Assembly: GCA_036794825.1 (NCBI GenBank)
Contig: DAIRGA010000014.1
Coordinates: 62,001-126,000 of the forward strand
Reading direction: 5' to 3'
Source: RZYY01 sp036794825
GTDB taxonomy: Bacteria; Bacteroidota; Bacteroidia; Bacteroidales; 4484-276
DNA length: 64,000 bases
The notes beneath the pieces were generated by a model. It made no database searches. It was not told the DNA's origin and saw nothing but the letters and a program-made list of their open reading frames with translations. Both the position numbers and the translations under genes were made by a program. Shown piece after piece: positions 51,680 through 60,959 of this stretch (positions are counted from its first letter, which is position 1; each line of letters opens with the position of its first letter).

Positions 51680-52975
51680 ATGCAAACAGATCTTTTAAGA
51701 AAAAAAACGCCGCAGATCAGGACCATTGATTCCATTGATCTACCCAATCCAACTCATTTTCAACTGGATAATGGTGTGGAAACCTGGTGCATCAACTCCG
51801 GCGAACAACCTGTATTGAAAATTGACCTGATATTTAAAGCGGGTTCCATTTTCGGTAAAAATCCACTCACCAGCCAAATTACCAATCTTTGTCTCAGAGA
51901 AGGAACCAAAAGCTACTCTTCGGAGCAGATTGCTGAAATTTTCGACAGTTGCGGGGCTTCGCTAAATATGCACAGCAACCGCGATGATGCCAGAATCACC
52001 TTATTTTGCCTGACAAAGCACCTCAACACCCTGATGCCTGTTCTGGCAGAGGTTGTGCTTTCTCCCATTTTCCCCGAAAACGAGATCAAAACCGTTGCAG
52101 AGAACGCCCGGCAGGATTTTTTGGTGGAGATGCAGAAGGTAAAATTCATTTCGCGACGCAATTTCGGACGACTGGTTTTTGGCAATGACCACATTTACAG
52201 CAGATATGAAGATGTTGTTGATTATGAAAATATTAACCGTGAAGATCTGCTCGGTTTTTATCAACAGTTTTACGAAAGTGCCCGATTCAGAATCATCGCA
52301 TCAGGCAAAATCCCGAATGACATCAGGCAAACGATTAACAAGCATTTTGGTAAACATCGTGTTTTGAAACAAAACCCACGTCCTGAAGGAACTGTTGAAC
52401 CCTCACAAGCTAAAGGTGTCCATTTTTTCGAAAAGGCTGATTCGCTGCAATCCGGACTCAATATCGGTAAAATCCTTTTCAATCTGCGCCATTCCGACTA
52501 CAACCGGATGAAGGTAGTGAGTACGATTCTTGGCGGGTATTTTGGCTCGCGCCTTATGGCAAATATCCGCGAGGACAAGGGTTTTACTTATGGCATTCAC
52601 TCGATGACAACGAGTTCTCAGCATGCAGGTCTCTTTCATATTTCCACTCAGGTAGGCACTGAGGTTACGCAGGCAGCGCTGGAAGAAATTCTCAAAGAAA
52701 TTGAACTCCTGCGATCTGCACAGGTAAAAAAATCTGAACTTGAACTGGTGAAAAATTATATGTCCGGCCTTTTGCAGCAGCAGGCCGACGGACCCTTTGC
52801 ACAGGGCGAAATGCTTAAAACCATGCTCGATTACCAGTTGGATTTCAGTTATTACAAAAAATACCTCGAAACAATAAAAACGGTGACCATAGAAGAAATT
52901 CAGGATTTGGCCGTTAAATACCTTGATCCCAACACAATGTTGAGTGTGGTGGTGGGGAGCAATAACAAACGATGA
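51680..52975 (+). CDS. M16 family peptidase, inactive partner subunit
   Basis: The 431-residue protein is an M16 fold without the HxxEH motif. At the matching place it has SQITNLCLREG. It keeps the C-terminal substrate-binding Arg-Tyr feature (ANIREDKGFTYGIHS). It is therefore the expected non-catalytic partner of the previous gene. I start at the ATG at 51680 (MQTDLLRKK), 17 nt after the first stop, not at 51620, which would overlap. The stop overlaps the next gene by 4 nt (ATGA). Confidence 0.9.
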   Translation: MQTDLLRKKTPQIRTIDSIDLPNPTHFQLDNGVETWCINSGEQPVLKIDLIFKAGSIFGKNPLTSQITNLCLREGTKSYSSEQIAEIFDSCGASLNMHSNRDDARITLFCLTKHLNTLMPVLAEVVLSPIFPENEIKTVAENARQDFLVEMQKVKFISRRNFGRLVFGNDHIYSRYEDVVDYENINREDLLGFYQQFYESARFRIIASGKIPNDIRQTINKHFGKHRVLKQNPRPEGTVEPSQAKGVHFFEKADSLQSGLNIGKILFNLRHSDYNRMKVVSTILGGYFGSRLMANIREDKGFTYGIHSMTTSSQHAGLFHISTQVGTEVTQAALEEILKEIELLRSAQVKKSELELVKNYMSGLLQQQADGPFAQGEMLKTMLDYQLDFSYYKKYLETIKTVTIEEIQDLAVKYLDPNTMLSVVVGSNNKR

Positions 52976-54510
52976 TCCAACAGCAAACAATTAACTCATC
53001 TCTGTTCAGTTCTTTTGCAAGAACCCTGTTACTTATTATCTTTTGGACCGGAATATCCACATTGGTATTGTATTCTCAAAACAACCTTCAAACTCCTCAG
53101 ATTGATTCTATTAGTGTAAACAGTAACGGGAAGCCCATACTTTCGTGGACGCCAAATACCGACAACACCAAAGGGTATGCTTTTCAACGCCAGCGACCCG
53201 ATGGGAGCTATTTTCCCATTGATACGATCTGGGGAATTGACCAATCATCATACACTGATGAATCCATTATAATTAATGCCTGCAACAGGATGGTCAGCTA
53301 TTTTATTTTTGCAGTGGCGCCAGGTGAACAACCTTATGTTTCACCATGGTCGGTGGAGCTTAGAACAATTTTTCTCTCAATGCCTATTCAGGATATCTGC
53401 GCAAATACCATTTCACTCAAATGGACTAGCTATATCAACATGTTACCCGAATTGACAGGATATGATATTCTTGCTTCTACTGACGGGTTAACTTATTCAA
53501 TAATAGGCACAAATCAACCCGGAGATACTACTTTTACACATAATGATCCAAATCCTGATGAACTCTATTCCTACAAAATCAGAGCATTCAATCCCGGTAA
53601 AACAAGAACTTCGAGTTCGTGCGTGAAAACCTTACAAACGAGAACCTATCCCAAACCGGATTCTCTGGAGATTTTATCCGTGTCAGTGGAAAACAATGAA
53701 TTTATCAAAATAGAATGGGTTATTGACGACCCTGATGTTCCTCTCCAAAGCTTTACCATAGAGCAACGGCCTGAAGATCAAACAGTATTTACCCAAATAG
53801 GAAGTAACACGGATCTTATTAATTACAGACCAGCCAACAGCTTTGATGACTTAAGTGCTGATTTCAGCCAGCAGAGTTATTTTTACCAGATCATTATAGC
53901 CGATAGCTGCGGAAATTATCTGCCTGACTACCTTTCAACCTCTCACCGCACAGTCCACCTTGCGGGAGCGCCCCAGTCCGATTATACCAACTACCTCGAG
54001 TGGAATCATTATGAGGGATGGGTTGCAGGCGTTGAAAAATACAAAATTTACCGCAGAACTGCAGACCTGTTCACAGAACTGGATGAAGTAAACGGTTCAG
54101 AAAACTCCTACAGCGATCCTGTTTCATCACTTTCATCACAAGGAGGAGTTTTTACCTATTATATCGAAGCCTTTGAAAATGGAGGCAACAACGCCACCAG
54201 CAAATCCAACTGGATAACGCTGGAAATGGAAACCAAAATCCTGGCGCCCAATGCATTTATACCGTCAGCCCAACCACCTGACAACGAGTTCAGGCCAATT
54301 GTTTCTTTCATTGCCGAAAACAGTTATGAATTGCAGATTTTCAACAAATGGGGGCAGATGATTTTCCGTTCGGTGGATCCGGAAACGGGTTGGGATGGTA
54401 CGTTGAATGGTGAAGTACAGCCGGTAGGAGCTTACGTTTACCTTATCAAATGCCGCACACCGGAAGGTCAGAATTTGGAAAAACGCGGAACCGTAACCCT
54501 GATCCGCTGA
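52972..54510 (+). CDS. Fibronectin-type-III-like T9SS type B cargo protein
   Basis: The 512-residue protein has a long hydrophobic signal region (ARTLLLIIFWTGISTLVLYSQ) and several FN3-like domains (KPILSWTPNTDN, ISLKWTSYI, IKIEWVIDD, TNYLEWNHYEGW). The C-terminus (about 425-512) matches the gliding-motility-associated, type B T9SS domain (NAFIPSAQPPDNEFRPI, FNKWGQMIFRS, GAYVYLIKC). It is exported and probably shed or surface-linked; SprF-like helpers are usual for type B cargo but none is nearby. Its ATG overlaps the M16 partner stop (ATGA), so production is coupled to the peptidase pair. Confidence 0.88.
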   Translation: MIQQQTINSSLFSSFARTLLLIIFWTGISTLVLYSQNNLQTPQIDSISVNSNGKPILSWTPNTDNTKGYAFQRQRPDGSYFPIDTIWGIDQSSYTDESIIINACNRMVSYFIFAVAPGEQPYVSPWSVELRTIFLSMPIQDICANTISLKWTSYINMLPELTGYDILASTDGLTYSIIGTNQPGDTTFTHNDPNPDELYSYKIRAFNPGKTRTSSSCVKTLQTRTYPKPDSLEILSVSVENNEFIKIEWVIDDPDVPLQSFTIEQRPEDQTVFTQIGSNTDLINYRPANSFDDLSADFSQQSYFYQIIIADSCGNYLPDYLSTSHRTVHLAGAPQSDYTNYLEWNHYEGWVAGVEKYKIYRRTADLFTELDEVNGSENSYSDPVSSLSSQGGVFTYYIEAFENGGNNATSKSNWITLEMETKILAPNAFIPSAQPPDNEFRPIVSFIAENSYELQIFNKWGQMIFRSVDPETGWDGTLNGEVQPVGAYVYLIKCRTPEGQNLEKRGTVTLIR

Positions 54511-54521
54511 TATTCTGATGG

Positions 54522-55784
54522 TTAGAGAATATTCAGCCGCTCGGCATCCAGCCTGAGAAAAACAAAAAGCAGGGTGGTAAATGCCCATAATGACGATCCT
54601 CCGTAGCTAAAGAAGGGCAGTGGTATTCCAATAACGGGGAACAATCCGAGCGTCATTCCAATATTGACGGTAAAATGGAAAAAGATGATGGAGAAAACCG
54701 CATAACCATATATTCTGCTGAATGCCGACCGCTGTCGCTCGGCCATATGGATAATCCTGATGAGTAAAAAGGCAAACGCAGCCACAACAATAATGCTTCC
54801 GATAAAACCCCACTCCTCGCCCACCGTACAAAAAATAAAATCGGTGCTTTGTTCGGGCACAAAATTGTATTTGGTCTGGGTGCCGTTGAGGAAACCTTTG
54901 CCCGCAAAGCCACCGGAACCTATTGCAATCAGCGATTGGTGAACGTTGTAACCAGCCCCGAGCATATCTGTCTCTTTTCCAAGCAGCACATTTACGCGGG
55001 TTTGCTGGTGAGGCTTCAGAACGTTATTGAAGGCGTAATCCACGCTGAATACAAAAACAATGGAGAAAAGCAAAATGAAAAGAATGGAGATAATGTTTTT
55101 TGGCGTTCTGTTAATCTGAAAGATAATCACACCTGCCAGCAAAGCCAGGATTCCGATAAGGATCAGGTTATTAATCAAAAGGGTGAGAAAGAACAAAATC
55201 AGGATGCCCACGCCTATAAAAAGGATAGTCCCCGGCATTCCCTGGCGGTAAAAAACAAAGGAAAAAGCTACGAAAACCAGCGCAGTTCCGGTATCATTCT
55301 GCAATTCGATCATCAGCACGGGGATAACGATTATTATGAAGGCTTTCATTAATTGCCGGAAATCTTTCAGGTCGTAGTTGGTATCGCTGAGAAATTTTGC
55401 CAGTGCAAGCCCGGTTCCGAATTTCATAAATTCGGCTGGTTGCAGGCCAAAGCTGCCAATTTCGATCCATGATCTCGAGCCTGCCACCTCCTTACCAAAA
55501 ATGAGTACGACAATCAGCGAAAGCAGGATTGCAGCATAGATCAGGTAAGCAAACACCGAGAAAAACTTTGCGTCAAACGAAAGAATAATAAGTGCCAGAA
55601 GAATTGAAGTAGCAATCCAGATCATCTGTTTTCCGTAATTCTGTGTGATGTCGAAAATGCTCTGGTGCTCTTCGTTGTAAACAGCTGCATAGATATTGAT
55701 CCATCCGAAAATGATCATTCCGAGATAGACGAATACCACCGTCCAGTCGAGGGTTTGCATCAGGTTGTTTCTTGATTTAATCAT
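54522..55784 (-). CDS. rodA: Rod shape-determining SEDS protein RodA
   Basis: The 420-residue integral membrane protein is of the SEDS family, with about ten transmembrane helices and the conserved GSRSWIEIGSFGLQPAEFMK stretch near residue 102. The later GGFAGKGFLNGTQTKYNFVPEQSTDFIF region carries the catalytic-type Glu/Asp residues, and GIPLPFFSYGGSS lies near the end. It polymerises glycan strands in cell elongation with PBP2. It overlaps mrdA by 4 nt (ATGA), so the pair is translationally coupled. Genes mreB, mreC and mreD, often upstream in this phylum, are not in the window. Confidence 0.95.
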   Translation of the reverse strand: MIKSRNNLMQTLDWTVVFVYLGMIIFGWINIYAAVYNEEHQSIFDITQNYGKQMIWIATSILLALIILSFDAKFFSVFAYLIYAAILLSLIVVLIFGKEVAGSRSWIEIGSFGLQPAEFMKFGTGLALAKFLSDTNYDLKDFRQLMKAFIIIVIPVLMIELQNDTGTALVFVAFSFVFYRQGMPGTILFIGVGILILFFLTLLINNLILIGILALLAGVIIFQINRTPKNIISILFILLFSIVFVFSVDYAFNNVLKPHQQTRVNVLLGKETDMLGAGYNVHQSLIAIGSGGFAGKGFLNGTQTKYNFVPEQSTDFIFCTVGEEWGFIGSIIVVAAFAFLLIRIIHMAERQRSAFSRIYGYAVFSIIFFHFTVNIGMTLGLFPVIGIPLPFFSYGGSSLWAFTTLLFVFLRLDAERLNIL

Positions 55785-57598
55785 CTTCCTATCAGGTTTG
55801 ATTCGAGAATCCTTTGTTCGTAGGGAGGCACTTCAAATTCGCCCTGCAGGTATTTTTTCATCATCAGCGTGGCAATCGGGGCAGCGTAGGTAGAGCCAAA
55901 ACCGGCATTTTCAACCACCACGGCAATGGCAATCTTTGGGTCATCCAGCGGTGCAAAAGCCATAAAAACCGAGTGATCCTTTCCGTGGGGATTTTGCACG
56001 GTTCCCGTTTTGCCGCACATCACAATGGTGTCGTCCCGGTACCATCTTGCAGTGCCCCGATCTCCGTTATACACCAGGTACATACCATCTATTACCGGCT
56101 GAAAATGACGGGGTTCTATCAAAGTAATCCGCTTTTCCGGTCTTTTTGTCTCTGTTCCATTTTCCCTTTCGATGGTTTTAACTATATGAGGATCATAATA
56201 GTAGCCTTTGTTTGCAATGATAGCCATCATATTGGCCATTTGTAGCGGAGTGATGAGCAACTCCCCCTGCCCGATGGAGAGCGACCGTATGGTCATTGAC
56301 CTCCAGCGGTTTTTTCCGAAATATTTATCATAATATTCCGAAGCGGGCACGTTACCCGAACGTTCCACAGAGAGGTCGCTTTCAAAGGTTCTTCCGAAGT
56401 TAAAGCTCAGCAGATATTCACGCCATTTTTCGAAGGATTTCTGGGTTGATCCGTACCTGGGGTTGTCAATCACCGCCCTGAAAACACCCCAGAAATATGG
56501 GTTACACGATTCCTGAATGGCTTCCCGCAGCGCAAGGGGCGAATAATGGTTGTGGCTGCATTTAATTGGCAACGATGTAACGCCGTTGCACGAAAACCTG
56601 CTTTCGGGGCTGATAACTCCTTCCTGAAGGCCAATCAGCGCTCCGGCCAATTTAAATGTTGATCCCGGCGGATACATGGCGAGCAACGCCCTGTTGAAAA
56701 GGGGTTTTACGGTGTCCGCTTCGAGCATCGGGTAGTTCTGCTTGCGAATGCGGCCAACCAGCAAATTCGGATCGTAGGAAGGGGATGAGATCAGCGCCAG
56801 GATTTCGCCGGTGGCTGGTTCGATGGCCACAATGGAACCTCTCTTGTTCTTCATCAGCAACTCACCGTATTCCTGCAATTTCAGATCAACGGTCATGGTA
56901 ATATCGTTTCCCGAAACTGCTGCAGTATCGTATTTTCCTTCAAGGTAGCTTCCTTTTTCACGGTTAAATACATCCACCATCCTGATTTTCAATCCTTTTA
57001 TCCCCCTCAATTCGGTCTCGTAGGCCTTTTCAATTCCGCTTTTGCCAATATAGTCGCCCATTTTGTAATAAGGATTCTTTTCGATCTCGGTAGGGCTCAC
57101 CTCGCCGATATAACCCAGCGAGTGTGCTGCCGTGGCATGGGGATATTTTCTGAGCGTACGCGACTGAACGTAAAATCCGGGGTATTTATAGAGCTTTTCT
57201 TCGATGTATCCATAGCTTTCCTTTGTAATCTGGGGCTCGAAAACCGACTCTTTATGTGACGAATACTTGCGTGCTTTATCCATTTTCTGAATAAATTCCT
57301 CCTTCGTAATACCTACAATCCGGCAAAATTCGAGAGTATCAATCTTGCGGACAAGCCTGGGGATGACCATCAGGTCGTAAGCGGCCTCATTATAGATAAG
57401 CAGTTCGCCATTCCGATCGTAAACCAGCCCCCGGGCGGGGTATTGAGTAACATACCTGAGCACGTTGTTGTTGGCCGACAAAACATACCGTTCGTCAATC
57501 AACTGAACATAGAAAAGCCTGATAACAAATATAATACTGATGAGGATCACTACGCCTCTCAGTATAATTTTCCGGCTTTCGTAGGCTTTATATTTCAT
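55781..57598 (-). CDS. mrdA: Penicillin-binding protein 2 (PBP2)
   Basis: The 605-residue class B penicillin-binding protein has an N-terminal membrane anchor (IILRGVVILISIIFVIRLFYV), the PBP dimer domain, and the transpeptidase domain with Ser313 in STFK (Lys316), a KCSHN stretch, the SCN motif (QESCNPYF) and KTGT near residue 535. It cross-links peptidoglycan during elongation together with RodA, which overlaps its stop. A -7 box (57634-57641, minus) sits 36 nt before the ATG. Length is normal. A lipoprotein gene lies upstream in the same direction. Confidence 0.96.
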   Translation of the reverse strand: MKYKAYESRKIILRGVVILISIIFVIRLFYVQLIDERYVLSANNNVLRYVTQYPARGLVYDRNGELLIYNEAAYDLMVIPRLVRKIDTLEFCRIVGITKEEFIQKMDKARKYSSHKESVFEPQITKESYGYIEEKLYKYPGFYVQSRTLRKYPHATAAHSLGYIGEVSPTEIEKNPYYKMGDYIGKSGIEKAYETELRGIKGLKIRMVDVFNREKGSYLEGKYDTAAVSGNDITMTVDLKLQEYGELLMKNKRGSIVAIEPATGEILALISSPSYDPNLLVGRIRKQNYPMLEADTVKPLFNRALLAMYPPGSTFKLAGALIGLQEGVISPESRFSCNGVTSLPIKCSHNHYSPLALREAIQESCNPYFWGVFRAVIDNPRYGSTQKSFEKWREYLLSFNFGRTFESDLSVERSGNVPASEYYDKYFGKNRWRSMTIRSLSIGQGELLITPLQMANMMAIIANKGYYYDPHIVKTIERENGTETKRPEKRITLIEPRHFQPVIDGMYLVYNGDRGTARWYRDDTIVMCGKTGTVQNPHGKDHSVFMAFAPLDDPKIAIAVVVENAGFGSTYAAPIATLMMKKYLQGEFEVPPYEQRILESNLIGR

Positions 57599-57633
57599 TG
57601 CGTATGGTCAGAAACCTGGTTGAAAATCAGTGG

Positions 57634-57641
57634 CAAAAATA
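57634..57641 (-). promoter_or_regulatory. -7 promoter element of mrdA-rodA
   Basis: The minus strand reads TATTTTTG followed by CC, an exact TAnnTTTG match, 36 nt before the mrdA ATG. Confidence 0.45.
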
Positions 57642-57707
57642 CGGTTTAGGCAAAAGGGAAAACGTTTGAAGGCAGATGAATTATCAACAATTGGCTGTTG
57701 AATAACA

Positions 57708-58226
57708 CTATGGATTTCTGACCAGGATTAAAGGGGTCTCCACAATGTTGCTTTTATTTCCTGCACGATCGGTCATATAGATCCTGTAAAGCACTGTATC
57801 CCGGGTTTTTGTTGAGCGCGGGTCATACAGAGGCCTTATCGTATCCTCGATTTCACCTTTTATCCACCCTGAGTATCCATCTGGCGCCAGGTTGTAAAAA
57901 CGATTATTAAAATAAATCGTATCAAAGGTTCCGGTGACTGGATTGTAACGGGTGCCGGGTACAAGCGAACCGTTATCCATCTTGTAATAAGCCACATAAA
58001 AGTTGTAAGAGGTTGTATCCCAACGACTAAGCCCCAGGTCGCCGTCGCCATCGGTGTAAGACAATAACAGGACGCCAAGAGAATCGTAACCGGCCGGATG
58101 AACAAAAGTGGTAAAAGTCCTGAACTCAAGAGCCGGAACTGGCGGATACTCCTGCTTTTCGAGGCAGGAAACAAGAAAGATTAGCGAAAACAACGGCAAT
58201 ATGAAGAATAGAATTTTCGTTTTCAA
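57708..58226 (-). CDS. Hypothetical lipoprotein
   Basis: The 172-residue protein has a lipoprotein signal with lipobox LVSC (Cys21) and begins with TTG at 58226; no ATG exists before the lipobox. The mature part is beta-rich with a DGDGDLGL stretch near residue 59, seen in several Bacteroidetes lipoproteins of unknown function, and ends YMTDRAGNKSNIVETP. It precedes mrdA by 109 bp in the same direction and is divergent from the LuxE-like gene. I do not recognise a role. Confidence 0.75.
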   Translation of the reverse strand: MKTKILFFILPLFSLIFLVSCLEKQEYPPVPALEFRTFTTFVHPAGYDSLGVLLLSYTDGDGDLGLSRWDTTSYNFYVAYYKMDNGSLVPGTRYNPVTGTFDTIYFNNRFYNLAPDGYSGWIKGEIEDTIRPLYDPRSTKTRDTVLYRIYMTDRAGNKSNIVETPLILVRNP

Positions 58227-58250
58227 CGGCTTACAGGTTAATTTTTTACA

Positions 58251-59237
58251 ATGAATCCAACGCAGATCAACAAAATTTTTGATATTTCATCCATTGCTGA
58301 TTTCAACGAAACGGCAATGGAAATATTTCGTTTTCAGAGCCAAACCAATACGGTTTACCGTGAATTCATCCAAAAACTTCGTATAAAACCCGAAAAAATT
58401 TCGACCATTGAGCAGATTCCCTTCCTGCCCATCGAATTTTTTAAAATCCACCCGATAATTTCAGGCGAACAGAAACCGGAACACTGGTTTGAAAGCAGTG
58501 GAACCACGGGAATGGCCGTAAGCAGGCACTTTTATAGCGATTTGACCTTGTATGAAAAAAGTTTTTTCGGTGCATTTGCAATTCATTACGGGCAACCCCA
58601 GGATTATTGTATCCTTGCATTACTACCTTCTTATCTCGAAAGAGAGCGATCTTCGCTGGTTTACATGGCCGGAAAGCTGATCAAAGCATCCGGCCATCCA
58701 GAGAGCGGATTTTATCTTGATAATTTGGGAGTTCTTGCCGAAACCCTGACCAGACTGGACAAAAGTGGTCAGAAAGTAATGCTATTTGGCGTCAGTTTTG
58801 CACTTCTCGATCTTATTGAAAAGCAACAATTTAACCTGAAAAACACCATCATAATCGAAACTGGCGGCATGAAGGGTAGGAAAAAAGAGATGGTGAGAGA
58901 TGAGTTGCACATTGCCCTCAAATCAGGATTTGGTGTTGATTTCATTCATTCGGAGTACGGGATGACAGAGCTATTTTCGCAGTCATGGTCGAGGGGTGAC
59001 GGCAAATTTGCCTCACCACCCTGGATGGGAATATTAATAAGGGATGTAAATGATCCGCTATCCCTTGCCGGGAAAGGCGCCTCAGGAGGAATTAACATTA
59101 TTGACCTCGCCAATGTCCACTCCTGTTCATTCGTTGCCACGCAGGATCTGGGGCGCATCCTTTCCGACGGCACATTCGAAGTTCTCGGCCGGTTTGATGA
59201 AGCCGAGATTCGGGGATGCAATTTACTGGTTGCCTGA
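58251..59237 (+). CDS. LuxE/PaaK-like acyl-adenylate-forming protein
   Basis: The 328-residue protein belongs to the LuxE acyl-protein synthetase / phenylacetate-CoA ligase-like adenylate-forming group. The ATP-binding loop reads SSGTTG (about residue 84), the A5-type motif HSEYGMTEL lies near 235, and the hinge region (RILSDGTFEVLGRFDEAEIRGC) is close to the end. It activates a carboxylic acid as an acyl-AMP. It lacks a full C-terminal lid domain. Genes of LuxC or LuxAB type are not nearby, so bioluminescence is not implied; in this phylum it more probably transfers an acyl group in envelope or polysaccharide work. Confidence 0.82.
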   Translation: MNPTQINKIFDISSIADFNETAMEIFRFQSQTNTVYREFIQKLRIKPEKISTIEQIPFLPIEFFKIHPIISGEQKPEHWFESSGTTGMAVSRHFYSDLTLYEKSFFGAFAIHYGQPQDYCILALLPSYLERERSSLVYMAGKLIKASGHPESGFYLDNLGVLAETLTRLDKSGQKVMLFGVSFALLDLIEKQQFNLKNTIIIETGGMKGRKKEMVRDELHIALKSGFGVDFIHSEYGMTELFSQSWSRGDGKFASPPWMGILIRDVNDPLSLAGKGASGGINIIDLANVHSCSFVATQDLGRILSDGTFEVLGRFDEAEIRGCNLLVA

Positions 59238-59305
59238 AATAGTTTCTTCCATTTAAAACTTTTCCCAAAATCCTGATTAATCTGCTAATCAACAACCGCT
59301 TTTAT

Positions 59306-59313
59306 TAATTTTG
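59306..59313 (+). promoter_or_regulatory. -7 promoter element of the pseudouridine synthase gene
   Basis: TAATTTTG, an exact TAnnTTTG match, lies 22 nt before the ATG at 59336. Confidence 0.45.
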
Positions 59314-59335
59314 CAGGCCAATCCATCCATGGAAT

Positions 59336-60292
59336 ATGAGCAAAAACGAAAACGAACGAAGTCCGGGCAGCGGCAAAAAGAAGCAAGGCGACTTTTCCAA
59401 ATTCATCAAAAAAAAGCCTGTCCTCTCCCGGTCGAAGAAGACTGCCAAATTAATCAGCAAACGATTTGAAGATGAAGAGGAAAGCCATCGCTCAGGTAAG
59501 TCTAAGAGTGGAAACAAATCAGGTCGCAGGCAACCTGCTGAGAAATCGGTAATACTGAAACAAAAAGCAAGACCTGAAAATTCGCAAACCAGGCTCAACA
59601 AATATATCGCCAACTCCGGTGTTTGTTCCCGCCGTGAAGCCGATAACCTGATTATTTCCGGCGCCGTTATGGTAAATGGCGTCACCGTATCTGAGCTTGG
59701 CGCCAAGGTAAATCCGGGAGATAAAGTGCAGATTGGCGATCAGACTCTGAAATCCGAAAAACTGCAATACGTATTGCTCAACAAACCAAAAGGTTACATT
59801 ACCACCACCGACGACCCTGAAAAACGCAATACTGTGATGATGCTGGTGGAAAATGCCTGTAAAGAGCGAATTTATCCGGTTGGCCGCCTCGACCGCAACA
59901 CCACCGGTCTGCTTCTCTTTACCAACGACGGCGACCTGGCCAAAAAACTAACCCATCCACGCAGCCGTGTTAACAAGACCTATCATGTGAACCTGAATAA
60001 AGCCCTCACCCGAAATGATCTGCTGAAAATTGAGGACGGTATGGACCTCGAGGATGGATTCATCAAAGTGGATGGCATTGCTTACGTTGGCGATGGATCG
60101 GATAAAAAAGACATTGGTGTGGAATTGCACTCAGGTAAAAACCGGATTATCAGGAGAATATTCGAATCTCTGGGTTATGAGGTTACAAAACTCGACCGGG
60201 TAGTTTTTGCCGGATTGACCAAAAAGGACTTGCCGCGCGGAAAATTCAGGCATCTTACACCCAAAGAGGTTGCATTTATGAAAATGTTATAA
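59336..60292 (+). CDS. rRNA pseudouridine synthase (RsuA/RluB/RluE/RluF family)
   Basis: The 318-residue protein has a strongly basic, unstructured N-terminal extension of about 80 residues (KKKQGDFSKFIKKKP and similar), typical of the Bacteroidetes members. An S4 RNA-binding domain follows (TRLNKYIANSGVCSRREAD). The synthase domain has catalytic Asp186 in GRLDRNTTG and ends with KLDRVVFAGLTKKDLPRGKFR. It converts uridine to pseudouridine in rRNA, RluB-like by order of domains. The exact rRNA position is not predictable. A start 7 nt upstream is in another frame. Confidence 0.93.
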   Translation: MSKNENERSPGSGKKKQGDFSKFIKKKPVLSRSKKTAKLISKRFEDEEESHRSGKSKSGNKSGRRQPAEKSVILKQKARPENSQTRLNKYIANSGVCSRREADNLIISGAVMVNGVTVSELGAKVNPGDKVQIGDQTLKSEKLQYVLLNKPKGYITTTDDPEKRNTVMMLVENACKERIYPVGRLDRNTTGLLLFTNDGDLAKKLTHPRSRVNKTYHVNLNKALTRNDLLKIEDGMDLEDGFIKVDGIAYVGDGSDKKDIGVELHSGKNRIIRRIFESLGYEVTKLDRVVFAGLTKKDLPRGKFRHLTPKEVAFMKML

Positions 60293-60346
60293 GCAATAAA
60301 ATAAATCGCGAAAAACTGCTTTAACTATTACTAAAAATACTTTGTG

Positions 60347-60919
60347 ATGAAGAAAGAAATCTACCAGATACAGTTAACGCTGAATGGTTCGAAGCCAAAA
60401 ATCTGGCGCCGCCTGCTGGTTCCTTCCAGCATGCTGCTGTCCGATTTGCACAAAGTGATACAGACCGCCATGGGATGGGAAAATTACCACCTGCATCATT
60501 TCAAAAAAGACGACAAGTTTTACTCGCCCCGTACAAAGGATGACCCCTTATGGGATGATAAGAACAACCTTGACTACAAGAAAATCAGAATACACGATCT
60601 TTTACTGGCCGAGAAAGACAAAATTGTTTATGAGTATGATTTTGGAGACAGTTGGGAACACATCATTGTTCTGGAAAAAATCCTGCCGCTGGATCCCACC
60701 TTCAAGCATCCTGTCTGCCAGGCAGGAAAAATGAGATGCCCGCCGGAAGACTCGGGTGGAATTGACAGTTACGTTGATCTCCTCGAAAAACTTCAGGACC
60801 CAAAATCACCGGGCTACAGCCAGGCCGCCGACTGGCTGGGTACTGAGTACGATCCCGAATATTTCGACCGGGAGGAAATAAACTCGATGCTACGAAGTAA
60901 AAATTTTGGTTGTTTTTAA
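60347..60919 (+). CDS. Plasmid pRiA4b ORF-3 family protein
   Basis: The 190-residue protein matches the pRiA4b ORF-3-like fold: IYQIQLTLNGSKPKIWRRLLVPSS at the N-terminus, LHKVIQTAMGWENYHLHHF, then YEYDFGDSWEHIIVLEKI and the DSGGIDSY segment near residue 133. The family is found in plasmids, transposons and ordinary chromosomes and has no proven activity. I use ATG at 60347; a GTG directly before is possible. No transposase or repeat is near it, so its origin in a mobile element is not shown here. A terminator follows at once. Confidence 0.88.
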   Translation: MKKEIYQIQLTLNGSKPKIWRRLLVPSSMLLSDLHKVIQTAMGWENYHLHHFKKDDKFYSPRTKDDPLWDDKNNLDYKKIRIHDLLLAEKDKIVYEYDFGDSWEHIIVLEKILPLDPTFKHPVCQAGKMRCPPEDSGGIDSYVDLLEKLQDPKSPGYSQAADWLGTEYDPEYFDREEINSMLRSKNFGCF

Positions 60920-60922
60920 TAC

Positions 60923-60959
60923 AAAAACCGGCGTTGCAGAGGCAATGCCGGTTTTTTTT
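60923..60959. terminator. Terminator after the pRiA4b ORF-3 gene
   Basis: AAAAACCGGCGTTGC and GCAATGCCGGTTTTT form a strong stem with one G-U pair and a 4-nt loop, plus a T-run. It lies 4 bp after the stop and also faces the T9SS cargo gene on the minus strand. Confidence 0.85.

Noticed and set aside
58251..59237. Bioluminescence function for the LuxE-like gene
   Set aside because: No luxA, luxB, luxC or luxD relatives nearby; the family is broader than bioluminescence.
60347..60919. Mobile element around the pRiA4b ORF-3 gene
   Set aside because: No transposase, terminal repeat or composition shift is visible; the family also occurs on ordinary chromosomes.
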